Assembly (NCBI GenBank): GCA_963807775.1
Contig: CAWECY010000003.1
Coordinates: forward strand, 1-64,000
Direction of reading: 5' to 3'
Origin: Bog-473 sp963807775
GTDB lineage: Bacteria > Actinomycetota > Acidimicrobiia > Acidimicrobiales > RAAP-2
Length of the DNA stretch: 64,000 nucleotides
The notes under the pieces are model-generated. The model was not told the DNA's origin and searched no databases. It saw nothing but the letters and a program-made list of their open reading frames with translations. Position 1 is the first letter of the stretch. Each line of letters begins with the position of its first letter. This document shows positions 45,257-55,973 of the stretch, piece after piece. Position numbers and translations under genes: made by a program.

Positions 45257-47596
45257 ATGCTCGACGGCGTCCGCGTGGTCGACTGCACCACTGAGATTGC
45301 CGGCCCTTACTGCTCCAAACTGTTGGCGGATGCCGGAGCGGACGTGGTCAAGGTGGAGCCACCGGAAGGCGATCCGCTGCGGCATTGGGGTTCGGGTGCT
45401 CTCTTCGAATACCTCAACACGTCGAAGCGCTCGGTGCAAGGAGACGCGACCGACTTGCTGGCCACGAGCGGATGTCTTCGTCAGCAACGAGCCCGTCGAC
45501 CCTGGTGCCCTCTGGGCCGAGAACCCGTCATTGGTGATCGTCACCATCACGCCCTTCGGTAGTGAAGGACCCTGGGCCGGTCGTCCGAGCACGGAGTTCA
45601 CCCTGCAGGCCGCATGCGGGTCCATCGGGCAGCGTGGCCTCCCGGAACAACCGCCGCTGTCCGCTGGCGGCCGCCTCGGCGAGTGGACATCGGGCACCTA
45701 TGCCGCGCTGGGGGCGATCGCGGCGCTTCGCGAGGCCTCTCGCTGTGGCCAGGGGGAGCTGGTCGATGTGGCGATGCTCGACTGTATGGCGGTCACCATG
45801 GTCACGTACCCCTCGGTGTTCGCGTCGTTTGCCGGGAGGCCTCAGGTGACGGGGACGGGACGGACGATCGAGGTTCCCTCCATCGAACCGACGCGGGACG
45901 GATATTTCGTCGTCACCACGAACAGCGCGCAACAATTCCAGGACTTCCTGCTCATGATCGAGCGGCCCGACCTCTTGGCCGACCCCGACCTGCCACAGGT
46001 CGCCAAGCGATTCCGCCGCCGGGAGGAATTCCTCTCCGCCGTGCACCGCTACACCACCCAACACACCACAGAGGAGATTCTGGCGGCGGCCGCATTGTTC
46101 CGGATCCCGGCCGGCCCCCTGCTCAACGGCTCGACCATGACCGAGTTCGAGCAGTTCGTCGCCCGCGATGTCTTCGTACCGAATCCCTCCGGTCGATTCC
46201 TCCAACCCCGTATTCCGTATCGCATCTCGGGAGTGTCGCCACGACCGTTCGACCCTGCTCCGGCGCTCGGTCAGCATGGCGGCTCCATCGACTGGTCCCC
46301 TCGGACGGAAGCTGGCACCCGGTCTGGCCGCGCTGACGACCCGGAAGGTGATGTCGGAGCCAAGGGCTGGAGGCTCCCCCTGGCCGACATTCGTGTCGTC
46401 GACTGCACCGCCTGGTGGGCCGGCCCCGTGGCCACCGCCGCCCTGGCGGCTCTCGGGGCCGACGTCATCAAGGTCGAATCGGTGACGAGACCGGACAACA
46501 TGCGCTTTGCCAGTACCCGGCCACCGACCGATGACCAATGGTGGGAGTGGAGCCCGATTTTCCATGCCGCCAACGCAGGCAAACGTGGCGTGACCTTCGA
46601 TCTGTCCCGTCCGGAGGGCTCCGAGATGTTCGAGCGCCTCCTGCGGACCGCCGATGTCCTGGTGGAGAACTTCACCCCTCGGGTCATGGAGCAGTTCGGC
46701 TTCGGCTGGGATCGCGTCCACGCGCTCAACGAACGGCTGATCATGGTCCGGATGCCGGCCTTCGGTCTCGATGGGCCATGGCGGGATCGGACGGGGTTCG
46801 CCCAGACGATGGAATGCCTCACCGGCATGTCCTGGTTGACGGGATTCGTCGACGGCCCCCCGGTCTTGGTGCGGGGGGCCTGCGACCCTCTGGCCGGGAT
46901 GCATGCGGTGATTGCCACCATGCTTGCCCTGACGGAGCGCGATCAACGCGGCGAGGGCATGTTGGTCGAAGCCGCCATGGTCGAGTCGGTGCTCAATGCC
47001 GCCGCGGAACAGGTGGTCGAGTTCGGCTCGAGTGGGACGTTGCTCTGTCGTAACGGCAATCGGGGGCCACAGGCCGCCCCGCAGGGGGTCTACCCAAGTG
47101 CCGGTGAGGACGAGTGGGTCGCCCTTGCCGTGGCCACTGACGATCAATGGCGGTCTCTACGTTCGCTTGCTCGGCGATCCCGCATGGGCGCGGAGCGACG
47201 AGTTGACGAACCGCTGAGGGTCGGCACCGTGCGCATGACCTCATCGACCGTGAGCTGACTTCGTGGACCAGCTTGCGCTCGGCCGAGGAGTCCGCCCAAA
47301 TGCTTCTCGACGTGGGCATACCTTCGGCCGTGGTGGTTCCTCCCGTGAGATCGCGGCCAATCCGCAACTCCGATATCGCGGCCTCTTCGAGGTGGAGGAG
47401 CATGCCGTCACCGGAGCCCATGAGATCCCGACGCTGCCGTTTCGCTTCTCCCGGGTGGGCCGGTGGCTCAGGTCGCCGGCGCCGACCCTTGGCCGCGACA
47501 ACGACGCCGTTCTCCGAGAGCCTTGGCTACTCGCCTGCGGCCATCGAGGAGCTGCGGCAGTCTGGCCTCGTCGGCGAGCTCCCCGCGGGGCTGTGA
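45257..47596 (+). pseudogene. Tandem-domain family III CoA-transferase, multiple frameshifts
   Basis: Repaired, this is a chain of about 780 residues with two CoA-transferase domains, like the gene at 31284-33698. Domain 1 begins GVRVVDCTTEIAGPYCSKLL. Domain 2 begins DIRVVDCTAWWAGPVATAAL. The usual Asp loop reads RPSTEFTLQAACG in domain 1 and RTGFAQTMECLTG in domain 2, so neither has Asp at that place. Frame changes are needed near 45470, 47155, 47215, 47350 and 47510. The C-terminal pieces SAEESAQMLLDVGIPSAVVV, NPQLRYRGLFEVEEHAVTG and LGYSPAAIEELRQSGLV complete a normal end. The start is ATG at 45257. Confidence 0.72.
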
Positions 47597-47649
47597 CGCA
47601 GTGTGTCGAGGTCATCTGGCGCGACGGGAGGGGAACCTCGTCGGGCTCT

Positions 47650-49217
47650 TCAGGCTGAGGCCGCAATCTCGGCCGCCCAGCGGTAGTCGGCCTTTCCACT
47701 CGGGGACCGAACAACCTCGTCGACGAAGACCACCTGTTTCGGCACCTTGTAGCCAGCCAGCGAGGCTCGCACCAGGCTCATCAGTTCCGTCCTCGGTCGG
47801 ATCCGTCCCGGGCGCCGGCTGAACGACGGCGACGACTCGCTCGCCCCAGCGCTCGTCAGGCACGCCGGCAACGACCACGTCGTAGACGGAGCGCGACTGG
47901 CGCAGCACGGCCTCCACCTCCTCGGGATACACCTTCTCGCCTCCCGTGTTGATGCACAGGGAGCCGCGCCCGAGCAACGTGATGGTGCCATCCGCGGCAA
48001 CCGTGCCCATGTCCCCGGTGAGCGACCATCGCCGCCCGTCCCATTCGACGAACGTTGCGGCCGATCGCTCCGGGTCCTTGTAGTACGCCACGGGGATGCG
48101 CCCGGTGCGAGCCACGCGACCGACGACGCCCGAACCTGGCACCACCGGTCGGTGTGTCTCCTCGTCCATCACCACCGCCTGTTGGGCGGTGAACTGCGGC
48201 GCCGGCTTGTCCCCCGTCGGCCCCAAGAAGATGCGTCCGGCCTGAATGCCCGTCTCAGACGACCCGTAGCCGTCGGAGAGTGGGATGGAAGGGAAGGTGG
48301 CGAGGAACCGATCGCGCAACGCCGTCGACAAGGGCGCCCCACCCGAGCTGACCACGGCCAGTGATTGCGATGTCGGGCTTCGGATCGAAGTCGTCCCAGG
48401 CGTCGAGCAAGGGTCGCATGACGGCGTCACCGACCGTGCTGGTGGCCGTCACCTTCTCGCGCTCGATCGTCCGCCAGACCTCGCGCGGGTCGAGTGAGCC
48501 CGACCACAGGACGACCTTGTTCCCACTGAAGAGGTGCAACAGCACCACCCAGCCACCGGCAGCGTGCATCAGCGGAGCCAGGAGCAAGAAGATGCTCTGC
48601 TCGGGAGCGATGCGCTCCAGTAGCTCGTCCACCGATGTGACCTCGGGAAGGGCGGGGTTGCCGCCTCCCATGCAGGCGAAGAAGGCATCCTCCTGCCGCC
48701 ACACCACGCCCTTGGGTAAGCCTGTCGTACCGCCCGTGTACAGGATGTAGGGATCGTCGGCCGACCGGGGGTCAAAGTCTCGCTCCGGCGACGACGACGC
48801 CAGAGCGTCGTCGTACGCCGAACCAGTGGCCAGCTTCCACCGCAGCGTGGGGACGTGGGATTCCACCTCGGCCACCCGGGCCGTGAAGTCCCGCTGGTGC
48901 ACCACTCCTACGAGGTCGGCATCGTTGAACAGGTGCTTCAACTCCCCCGCGGCGTACCGATAATTGATGTTGATCGGCACGGCTCGGATCTTGTAGGCGG
49001 CCAACGTGGCCTCCACGTATTCAACACAGTTCTGCAGATACAGGCCGATGTGGTCTCCGGTCTGAATGCCCTGCTCGAGGAACCAGTGAGCCAATCGGTT
49101 GGACTGTTCCTCGAGCTGCGCGTAGGTCCGGCGCTGTTCACCACAGTGAAGGGCGACCCGATCCGGGACGCGGTCGGCGACCGCCTCCCACAGATCGGCG
49201 AGATTGAATTCGCTCAT
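47650..49217 (-). pseudogene. Acyl-CoA synthetase (AMP-forming), two frameshifts
   Basis: This ANL-superfamily ligase activates an acid to acyl-AMP and then acyl-CoA. The P-loop motif is YILYTGGTTGLPKGVVW, then PLMHAAGGWVVLLHL, the adenylate motif SDGYGSSETGIQAG, and the hinge SLTGDMGTVAADGTITLLGR. The C-terminal lid has INTGGEKVYPEEVE and the catalytic Lys in VRSPSGKADYRW. Frame changes near 48360 and 47790 break it. Repaired length is about 520 residues. ATG at 49217 precedes MSEFNLADLWEAVADRV. It overlaps the trailing end of the CoA ester gene set upstream. Confidence 0.78.
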
Positions 49218-49233
49218 CAGACGCGTTGGGTTC

Positions 49234-50128
49234 CTACCGAGCCGGGGTGGGATCGAACGGCCCACGCCCCATCTGGTCGCGCACCGTGACGACGGCAGCA
49301 TTCGTCAGCGTGCGGCGCTGCCAATTGGCCCCGTCGACGACGAGGGTATGACCGGAGATGAACCGGGCGAAGGGTGAGGCAAGGAACGTGGCGGCCCAGC
49401 CGAGCTCTTGCAGCCGCCCCACCCGTAGCGCCGGTTGGCAGGCGTCCTTCTCGTTGGTCCGGTCAAGGTTGCCCCTGATGTCAGCCGTCATGTCCTCGTG
49501 CGGGAAGAGGCCGGGCACCAACCCATTGACCTGAATCCCATATGGTCCCCACTCCACGGCGAGCGTCTCCACCATGTTCTTCACCCCCGCTTTCGCAGCG
49601 GCCGAGTGGGCGAATCCGGGACCTCCCGTCCAGGCATAGGAGGCCCCGACGTTGACGATGGACCCGGCCGTCCCGGCTTCGATATGACGCCGGGCGAATT
49701 CACGCGAGCAGAAGAAGGTGCCGTTGAGGGTGATGTCGACGACGGTCCGCCAGGCGTTGGGGGACATGTCCTCCGCCGGCACCGGAAAGTTCGCTGCCGC
49801 GTTGTTGATGAGCACGTCGGGGAGGCCAAACGTTGCGGTCGCCTCGTCGAACGCGGCGCTGACCTGCTCGGCGTCACGGATGTCGCAGGTCACGCCGAGC
49901 ACCCGGGCACCGAGTGCATCGATCGCCTCTCGGCCGGCGCTCGAGATGCTCGGGCTTCCGACTGGCGATGACCAGGTCGGCCCCCAGCCGCGCGAACTCG
50001 GTGGCGATGGCCTTGCCGAGCCCGGTTCCGCCTCCGGTGACGAAGACACAGCTCCCGGCAAAGGTTCCTGCGGGCAGGGCCGTCGTTCCTACGGGTGGCG
50101 GCTCGGGAAGTCCGCTCTGTTGGGTCAT
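49234..50128 (-). pseudogene. SDR-family dienoyl/enoyl-CoA reductase-like protein, frameshifted
   Basis: The N-terminal part in one frame is SCVFVTGGGTGLGKAIATEF, then LVIASRKPEHLE. A shift near 49950 continues as AGREAIDALGARVLGVTCDI, then VLINNAAANFPVPAEDMSP. FFCSREFARRHIEA and ASYAWTGGPGFAHSAAAKAG follow, with the Tyr of YxxxK apparently replaced in this group, as in peroxisomal 2,4-dienoyl-CoA reductases. It ends near 49234. It starts 0-2 bases after the enoyl-CoA hydratase stop, so it is co-transcribed. Confidence 0.75.
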
Positions 50129-50130
50129 GG

Positions 50131-50911
50131 TCAGCTCCCCGTGTAGTGCGGCTCGCGTCCTTCGGCGCCGGCCGCCCGGAATTCGGCGAAGTCAGATGAC
50201 TTGTTGATGAAGGTCTGGTAGATCAGCTCGTCCTCCATGGAGGACCGTACCCCGGGTTCGCTCAGGTGCCGCAGGACGCGGCGTGCCATCCTGACCGTGA
50301 CCTTCGGCGAGGCCGCGATCTTGTTCGCCATCTCCAAGGCCGTTTCGTCCAGTGCCTCGGGTGCCACGATGCGCGAGACGATCCCGTGGCCGTAGGCCTC
50401 TTCGGCGCTCATGGTGCGCCCGGTCAGCACGAGGTCGCTGGCCACGCCGCTGCCACAGATCTCGTAGAGCCGCCCCATGCCACCGGTATCGGGGATGACG
50501 CCATGGCCCACTTCGGGCAGCATGAAGCGAGAACCCGTCGGCCGCGATCCTGATGTCGCACAGGAGGGCACGCTGGAAGGATCCGCCGATGGCCCATCCG
50601 TGGATGGCCACGATGATCGGCGCATCCATTTCGAACACCTGCAGGATGCCCCGATGGCCGCGGCTCATGAGCTCGTGATGGCTGAGGGAGGTGGCGTTGT
50701 TCCCGATGACGGACACGTCCCGACCTGACGACCACGCCTTCCCCTCGCCGCGCCAGATGACGGCACGCACCTCTGGACGACCTTTCAACTCGGTCAGGAT
50801 GTCGAACAGGCGGGCGTCCATGTCGTCATCGAAGGCGTTGCGTTTGTCCGGATTGTTGTTGGTGATCACGGCAATGGAACCGTTCACCTCGAGCACCACC
50901 TTGTCCGTCAT
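50131..50911 (-). pseudogene. Enoyl-CoA hydratase/isomerase, frameshifted
   Basis: This crotonase-fold protein starts KVVLEVNGSIAVITNNNPDK and has KAWSSGRDVSVIG as the oxyanion-forming loop, then APIIVAIHGWAIGGSFQRAL. A shift near 50535 continues with FMLPEVGHGVIPDTGGMGRL, in which the Glu of LPEV is the usual catalytic position. It ends SSDFAEFRAAGAEGREPHY. The repaired length is about 260 residues. ATG at 50911 is preceded by GAAAGGGACGT. It is the middle gene of a dehydrogenase-hydratase-reductase-synthetase operon. Confidence 0.78.
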
Positions 50912-50984
50912 CACGTCCCTTTCCTTCGGCCGATACGTCCTCTTGTGGATTCCCAAAGATCTCCGCTGCGCCGATGCATTTGGC

Positions 50985-52189
50985 TCAGCCCAACTCGCTG
51001 AACGGCTGATCCTTGTCGCTGCGTGGCTCTCGTGGAAGTCCGAGCACCCGCTCGCCCAGGGAGTTGCGCTGGATGTTGTCGGTGCCGCCTCCAAGTCTGG
51101 AGCTCCACTGGTTCAGGAACGCCGTCTCCCAGATGCCGCCATCAGGCGCAGCATCGCCGGCCAGCATCCCGTTGGCGCCGAGCAGCTCCATGAACAGCTC
51201 GCCCGGTGAGGCCCATGTGCCGGGAGACGAACAGTTTGGTGGTGGACGCCTCTGGGCCGGGCAGGCGCCCCTTCGAAAGGGCCGTCTGTACGCGGTAATT
51301 CATGTAGCGGAGGAGCTCCAGACGCGTGTAGAAGTCCGCCAGGTGCTGGCGGATCAGCGGGTCGGTGCTGCAGCCACTGCGACGGGCCAAGTCCAGGACC
51401 TGCCCGACGGTGAAACTCTGCCCGGTGCCTCCGATCAGCGCGCGCTCATAGCCCATGGTCGTGTGAGCTACGGCCCATCCGCCGTCGATCTCCCCCACCA
51501 CGTTCGCGGCGGGGACGACGACATCCGTCAGAAAGACCTCGTTGAAATGGGCGCTCCCCGTGATCTGGCGCAGCGGACGGACCTCGATTCCGGGGGTGTG
51601 CATGTCGACGAGAAAGTAGGTGATGCCCTTGTGCTTCGGGACGTCCGGATTCGTCCGAGCGATCAGGATCGCCCAATCACTGTGTTGGGCACCCGATGTC
51701 CAGACCTTCTGACCGTTCACAACGAACGCGTCCCCGTCGCGCTCGGCGCGGGTCTTCAGCGCTGCGAGGTCCGATCCGGCGTCGGGCTCCGAGAACAGCT
51801 GGCACCATACCTCGCTCCCCCCTCAGCATGGCCGAGAGGAAACGGTGCTTCTGTTCCTCGGATCCGTGCGCGATGAGGGTCGGCCCAGCCATGCCGATCC
51901 CGACGGAGAACACTCCGACCGAGACGTCGTACTTCGCCATCTCCTGGTTGAAAATGGCCTGGTGCCAGGCACTGTCGCCCCGTCCGCCGTACTGGGCGGG
52001 CCAGGTAATGGCGCCCCAGCCCCCCTCGAAAAGCGTGTGCTGCCACTCCCGGCACCGGCGAACGTAGTCGGGATGCATGGGGTTCCGGGACCAGTTGTCC
52101 AGGCCCGTTCTGACCTCTGCATGCTCCTTGAGCCACGCCGACACCTCGCGCCGGAACGCGGCGTCCTCCTCCGTGTCGTCAAAATCCAT
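50985..52189 (-). pseudogene. Acyl-CoA dehydrogenase, frameshifted
   Basis: This is a FAD-dependent acyl-CoA dehydrogenase. The N-terminal domain runs from MDFDDTEEDAAFRREVSAWL to GGWGAITWPAQYGGRGDSAW. The flavin-binding middle is EVWCQLFSEPDAGSDLAALK, then GQKVWTSGAQHSDWAILIAR, and the C-terminal domain ends GGTDNIQRNSLGERVLGLPR. Frame changes near 51810 and 51215 break it. Repaired length is about 400 residues. ATG at 52189 starts the conserved domain. It heads the minus-strand operon that runs to 47650. Confidence 0.8.
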
Positions 52190-52391
52190 CGCTGCCTCCA
52201 CACAAAAGGACTCCGCCGGAAGAGTGACCATCGCGGCGGCCGGCCCACCTGCCTCAGATGGAGGTGGATCGCCGAGCGCGAGCTGGCGGCTCAGATTGCG
52301 TCTCCCGGAGCGAAGTTACAGTCCCGCGTGACGATGCGCCGCAGCCTTGTGGATCCGCCCGAACGGATCTGAGAACCCGGGTGCATACGTT

Positions 52392-52425
52392 CGTATACTA
52401 TATTTGAAATTCGCTACCGTATACT
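52392..52425. promoter_or_regulatory. Direct CGTATACT repeats in a divergent promoter region
   Basis: CGTATACT occurs at 52392-52399 and 52418-52425, 26 bases apart, in an AT-rich patch between the divergent acyl-CoA dehydrogenase and MaoC-like genes. GTATAC fits the general GT-(N)-AC pattern of GntR-family operators, and a GntR gene is present at about 62.1 kb. Confidence 0.45.
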
Positions 52426-52587
52426 CAGGCTTTGCAAGCTGAGAGACGGGGGGTTGGGCAGGGATGACCCTTGGCATGCGCGACACGTCGGGGAGTTCTC
52501 GGTTCGGGAAGGTGGACACATTGCATCGACTTTGGAATGTGGCCAGCCCGTGCAGCCCTTCCGTGGAGGCTGAGACGCGGCCGCGGC

Positions 52588-53849
52588 ATGCCTGACACCA
52601 TCACCGACGAGGGGGTGGCCCGGCTACGTCAGCGGATCGGGATCGCGCGTCCCCACACGAACCCGCCTCACTACCGGGTCCCCAACGAGGACGCCTTTCG
52701 GCACGTCGCCGAGGCCTACGGCGACGACAACCCCCTCTGGTGCGACCCGTCCTACGGCGCCGGCACCCGTTGGGACGGTCCCATCGCCCCTCCGCATCTG
52801 GTCGGCGGGGACACCCTCATCGGCGAGGACGAGGTCACTGCCCTCGAAGGCGACACGAAGGCCCTGATGAAGGGCGACCCGCTCGGAGGCGTCCATGCCT
52901 TCTACTCGGGATCGTTCCGGGAGTGGTGGAACCCGCTGCGCCCCGGCATGCGGGTGACGCGCCGCAACGCACTGGTGGGCGTGCACGACAAGGTGGGTGA
53001 CTTCGCCGGCCGCGCCGTCCACGAATGGCTGGCCGAGGTGTTCGCCGCCGCCGAGGGTCCTGTCCTCTCCGGGCAGTACCGCCTGATGATCCGGGCCGAG
53101 CGGGAGAAGGCGACCGAGCGCAAGAAGAACGACGAGGTCGAGATCCGCCCGTACACCGACGACGAGATTGCCGCCATCGGCGAGGCCGTGGCGCAAGGAG
53201 AGAGCACAGCGGCGCGGCGCGTGCGCCGCGCTGGTGGGAGGACGTCAACGAGGGCGACGAGCTCCCGCCACTCGTCAAGGGCCCAATGCGGGTCACCGAC
53301 ATGGTCGTGTGGCACACCGGCATGGGCATGGGGCTCTACGGCGTGGCCGCGCTCCGGCTGGGCCACGACCAGTTGCAGCGCATGCCCCGCTTCTTCGCGC
53401 CCGACGACCTGAACATCCCCGACGTCCAGCAACGCGTGCACTGGGACCCCGAATGGGCCCGCCGGGCGGGGAACCCCGCCTGCTACGACTACGGCCGCAT
53501 GCGCGAGACCTGGTTGATCCACCTGTGCACCGACTGGATGGGTGACGACGCCTGGCTCTGGAAGCTGGACTGCCAGTTCCGCAAGTTCAACTATGTGGGC
53601 GACACCCACTGGATGCGGGGGCGGGTCACCCGGAAGTACCTCTCGGACGAAGGTCGACCGGCCGTCGACCTCGACGTCTGGGGGGAGAACCAGCGGGGCG
53701 AGACGACGACGCCGGGCCATGCGACGATCCTCTTGCCCTCCCACGAGCACGGCGAGGTCCGTCTCCCGCAGCCGCCGGGGGGAGCCGCCACCTGCCAGGA
53801 AGCCCTCGACGCCTTGGCCGATCGGTTCGCCGCCGAGGAGCAAGCGTGA
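52588..53849 (+). pseudogene. MaoC/FAS1-like dehydratase (double hotdog), frameshifted
   Basis: This is an about 420-residue hotdog hydratase. The N-terminal FAS1-like dehydratase domain has NPPHYRVPNEDAFRHVAEAY, DNPLWCDPSYG and FREWWNPLRPGMRVTRR. A shift near 53205 continues to the second hotdog: WEDVNEGDELPPLVKGPMRV, then CQFRKFNYVGDTHWMRGRV. Such proteins hydrate 2-enoyl-CoAs, including steroid side chains. ATG at 52588 begins the conserved part. The stop overlaps the next gene's GTG (GTGA). Confidence 0.75.
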
Positions 53850-54655
53850 AGCCGTACCCCGACATGCCGACCGGGCTCACGCTCGAACATGACGGACCGG
53901 TCCTGCGGTTGCGGATCGACCGGCCGGAGCGCCGCAACAGCCTCACCGACCCCATGGTCTATGCGCTGACCGACACGGTGGACGCCGCCGCCAGTGACGA
54001 GTCGGTGCGGGTCATCCACCTGGAAGGTGAAGGCGAGCACTTCTCCTCGGGCTTCGACCTGGCGGAGCGGACACCCGGGCCCGATCGCCCCCGGGTGGGC
54101 TCGGTGCACCGGCGCATGAACGCGCAGGTCAACCGCCTCATCCCGGCGATGCTCACCTGCCAGACACCCATCGTCTGCACCGCCCGCGGCTGGGTCATCG
54201 GCCTCGGTCTCGACATCCTCCTCGCCACGGACTTCGCCGTGGTGGCGGACGACGCCCGGCTCTGGGCTCCCTTCACGACCTTCGCCTTCACGCCCGACAG
54301 TGGCGCCAGCTGGCTCATACCCCGTCTCGCCGGCGTGGCCCGGGCCCGCGAGATGCTCATGCTGGGGGAGAAGGTCTCGGGAGCGGATGCCGCTTCGTGG
54401 GGGCTGGTCCACCGCGCCGTGCCGGCCAACGACCTGGACGCCGTCTCGAGGGAGCTCGTCGATCGCCTGGCGGCCGCACCCACCGTCGCGGTCGGGCTCA
54501 CCAAGTTGTTGCTGCACCGCGCGCTCACCTCCGACCTCAACAGCCACCTGGCCGATGAAGCGTGGGCGATGGAGGTCTCCAGCCGCTCGGAGGACTTCCG
54601 GGAGTACGGGGAGGCGAGCAAGGAGAAGCGCTCGCCCCGATTCACGGGGCGATAG
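53846..54655 (+). CDS. Enoyl-CoA hydratase/isomerase family protein
   Basis: This is an intact 269-residue crotonase. It starts GLTLEHDGPVLRLRIDRPER with the family's RNSLTDPM. The first oxyanion loop is EHFSSGFDLAERT, and the second is TARGWVIGLGLDILLATDF. The catalytic stretch AFTPDSGASWLIPRLAGVA has Asp where hydratases often have Glu, so isomerase, hydrolase or other chemistry is possible. The start is GTG at 53846, overlapping the MaoC-like stop. Confidence 0.87.
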   Translation: MKPYPDMPTGLTLEHDGPVLRLRIDRPERRNSLTDPMVYALTDTVDAAASDESVRVIHLEGEGEHFSSGFDLAERTPGPDRPRVGSVHRRMNAQVNRLIPAMLTCQTPIVCTARGWVIGLGLDILLATDFAVVADDARLWAPFTTFAFTPDSGASWLIPRLAGVARAREMLMLGEKVSGADAASWGLVHRAVPANDLDAVSRELVDRLAAAPTVAVGLTKLLLHRALTSDLNSHLADEAWAMEVSSRSEDFREYGEASKEKRSPRFTGR

Positions 54656-54710
54656 CCGACCAGCGCACCGGGCGCGGCGCATCGCCGGAAACCCTGACGG
54701 CATCGTTCGG

Positions 54711-54721
54711 ATATAATATTC
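54711..54721 (+). promoter_or_regulatory. TATAAT promoter for a probable leaderless mRNA
   Basis: ATATAATATTC contains TATAAT at 54712-54717, and the ATG of the CoA-transferase is at 54725, exactly where transcription should begin. There is no ribosome binding site. The motif is shared with 42726 and 45179. The -35 region is weak. Confidence 0.5.
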
Positions 54722-54724
54722 AAG

Positions 54725-55966
54725 ATGGAGTTCGCTGCGGCAGAGTCGGGGGCGGTAGCCGCAGCAGGACGGCCCCTCGAGGGCGTCCGCGTGCTGGCCA
54801 TCGAGCAGATGCAGGCACTCCCCTACGCCACCCAGCTCCTGGCGCGTCTCGGTGCTGACGTCGTCAAGATCGAACCGCTCGCCGGCGAGCTCGGTCGGGC
54901 CTCACTGCCGGCGATGTCCGATCCTGAAGGGCGCTCCGTCGGAGCGACCTTCCTGCGCAACAACTTGAACAAGCGAAGCATGTGCGTCGACCTGAAACAG
55001 CCCGAGGGACGTCAGCTCGTGCTCGACCTGGCCCCTCGCTTCGACATCTTTGCCGAGAACTTCAAGGCGGGCGCGATGGATCGCATGGGACTCGGCTACG
55101 ACGACATCGTGGCGGTCCATCCGCAGGTCGTCTACGCGTCGGTGTCGGGCTTCGGCAATTCCGCGCCGAGCCCCTATCGTGATTGGCCCGCCTTCGCTCC
55201 GATCGTCGAGGCCATGTCGGGTGTCTACGAGATGAAGCGCCAGGACGACCTCCCGCCTGTGGTGTCGCCCGTCGGTGCGCTCGGTGACATCGGGGCGGCG
55301 CTGTACACCTCCATCGGGATCCTGGCCGCTCTCCGGGACCGTGACCGGACAGGACGTCCCGCATACGTCGACGTCGCGATGCTCGACGCGGTCATGGCCA
55401 TGACGGACATCGTGACCAACTACTGGTCGATGGGCGTCGATGGTGGCGACTCGGGCTCGGTGATCAACCATGGCTTCCGTGCCGCCGACGGCTGGTTCGT
55501 CATGCAGGTGGCCCGCGTCCACGTCTTCGAGCGTCTTGCTCACCTCATCGGACATCCCGAGTGGATCACCGAAGAGCGTTTCGCCACCCCGTACGGCTGG
55601 GTCCAGCACCTCGAGGAGGTCATCCGCCCGGCCATCGAGAAGTGGGCGGCCGGGCGCAGCCGACGGGAGGTGTGCGAAGCCCTGAGCGAGGCCGGCATTG
55701 CCGCCGGCCCCTGCGTGCGGGCCGAGGAGCTGGTCGCCGATGCTCACGTCACCGCTCGTCAGATGCTCGTCGGCATCGAACGGACGGACGGGGTCGACCA
55801 ACCGGTGCTGGTGCCCGGCAACCCGGCGCTGATCGTCGACCGGGGCGACGGCGGTGACCGACGGATCCCGTGGCTCGGGGAGCACACGGACGAGGTCTTG
55901 CGCGATGAGCTCGGACTGACCGACGCCGCGATCAAGACCCTGCGGTCGTCAGCGGTGGTCGGTTAG
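54725..55966 (+). CDS. Family III CoA-transferase (CaiB/BaiF type)
   Basis: This is an intact 413-residue single-domain CoA-transferase: GVRVLAIEQMQALPYATQLL, then LGADVVKIEPLAGELGRASL and NKRSMCVDLKQPEGRQLVLD. The C-terminal part has AADGWFVMQVARVHVFERLA. The loop that usually carries the nucleophilic Asp reads DWPAFAPIVEAMSGVYEMK, with Ala at the expected position. It seems to be translated from a leaderless mRNA (see promoter). It lies 8 bases before the acyl-CoA synthetase gene. Confidence 0.87.
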   Translation: MEFAAAESGAVAAAGRPLEGVRVLAIEQMQALPYATQLLARLGADVVKIEPLAGELGRASLPAMSDPEGRSVGATFLRNNLNKRSMCVDLKQPEGRQLVLDLAPRFDIFAENFKAGAMDRMGLGYDDIVAVHPQVVYASVSGFGNSAPSPYRDWPAFAPIVEAMSGVYEMKRQDDLPPVVSPVGALGDIGAALYTSIGILAALRDRDRTGRPAYVDVAMLDAVMAMTDIVTNYWSMGVDGGDSGSVINHGFRAADGWFVMQVARVHVFERLAHLIGHPEWITEERFATPYGWVQHLEEVIRPAIEKWAAGRSRREVCEALSEAGIAAGPCVRAEELVADAHVTARQMLVGIERTDGVDQPVLVPGNPALIVDRGDGGDRRIPWLGEHTDEVLRDELGLTDAAIKTLRSSAVVG

Positions 55967-55973
55967 TCCACCC

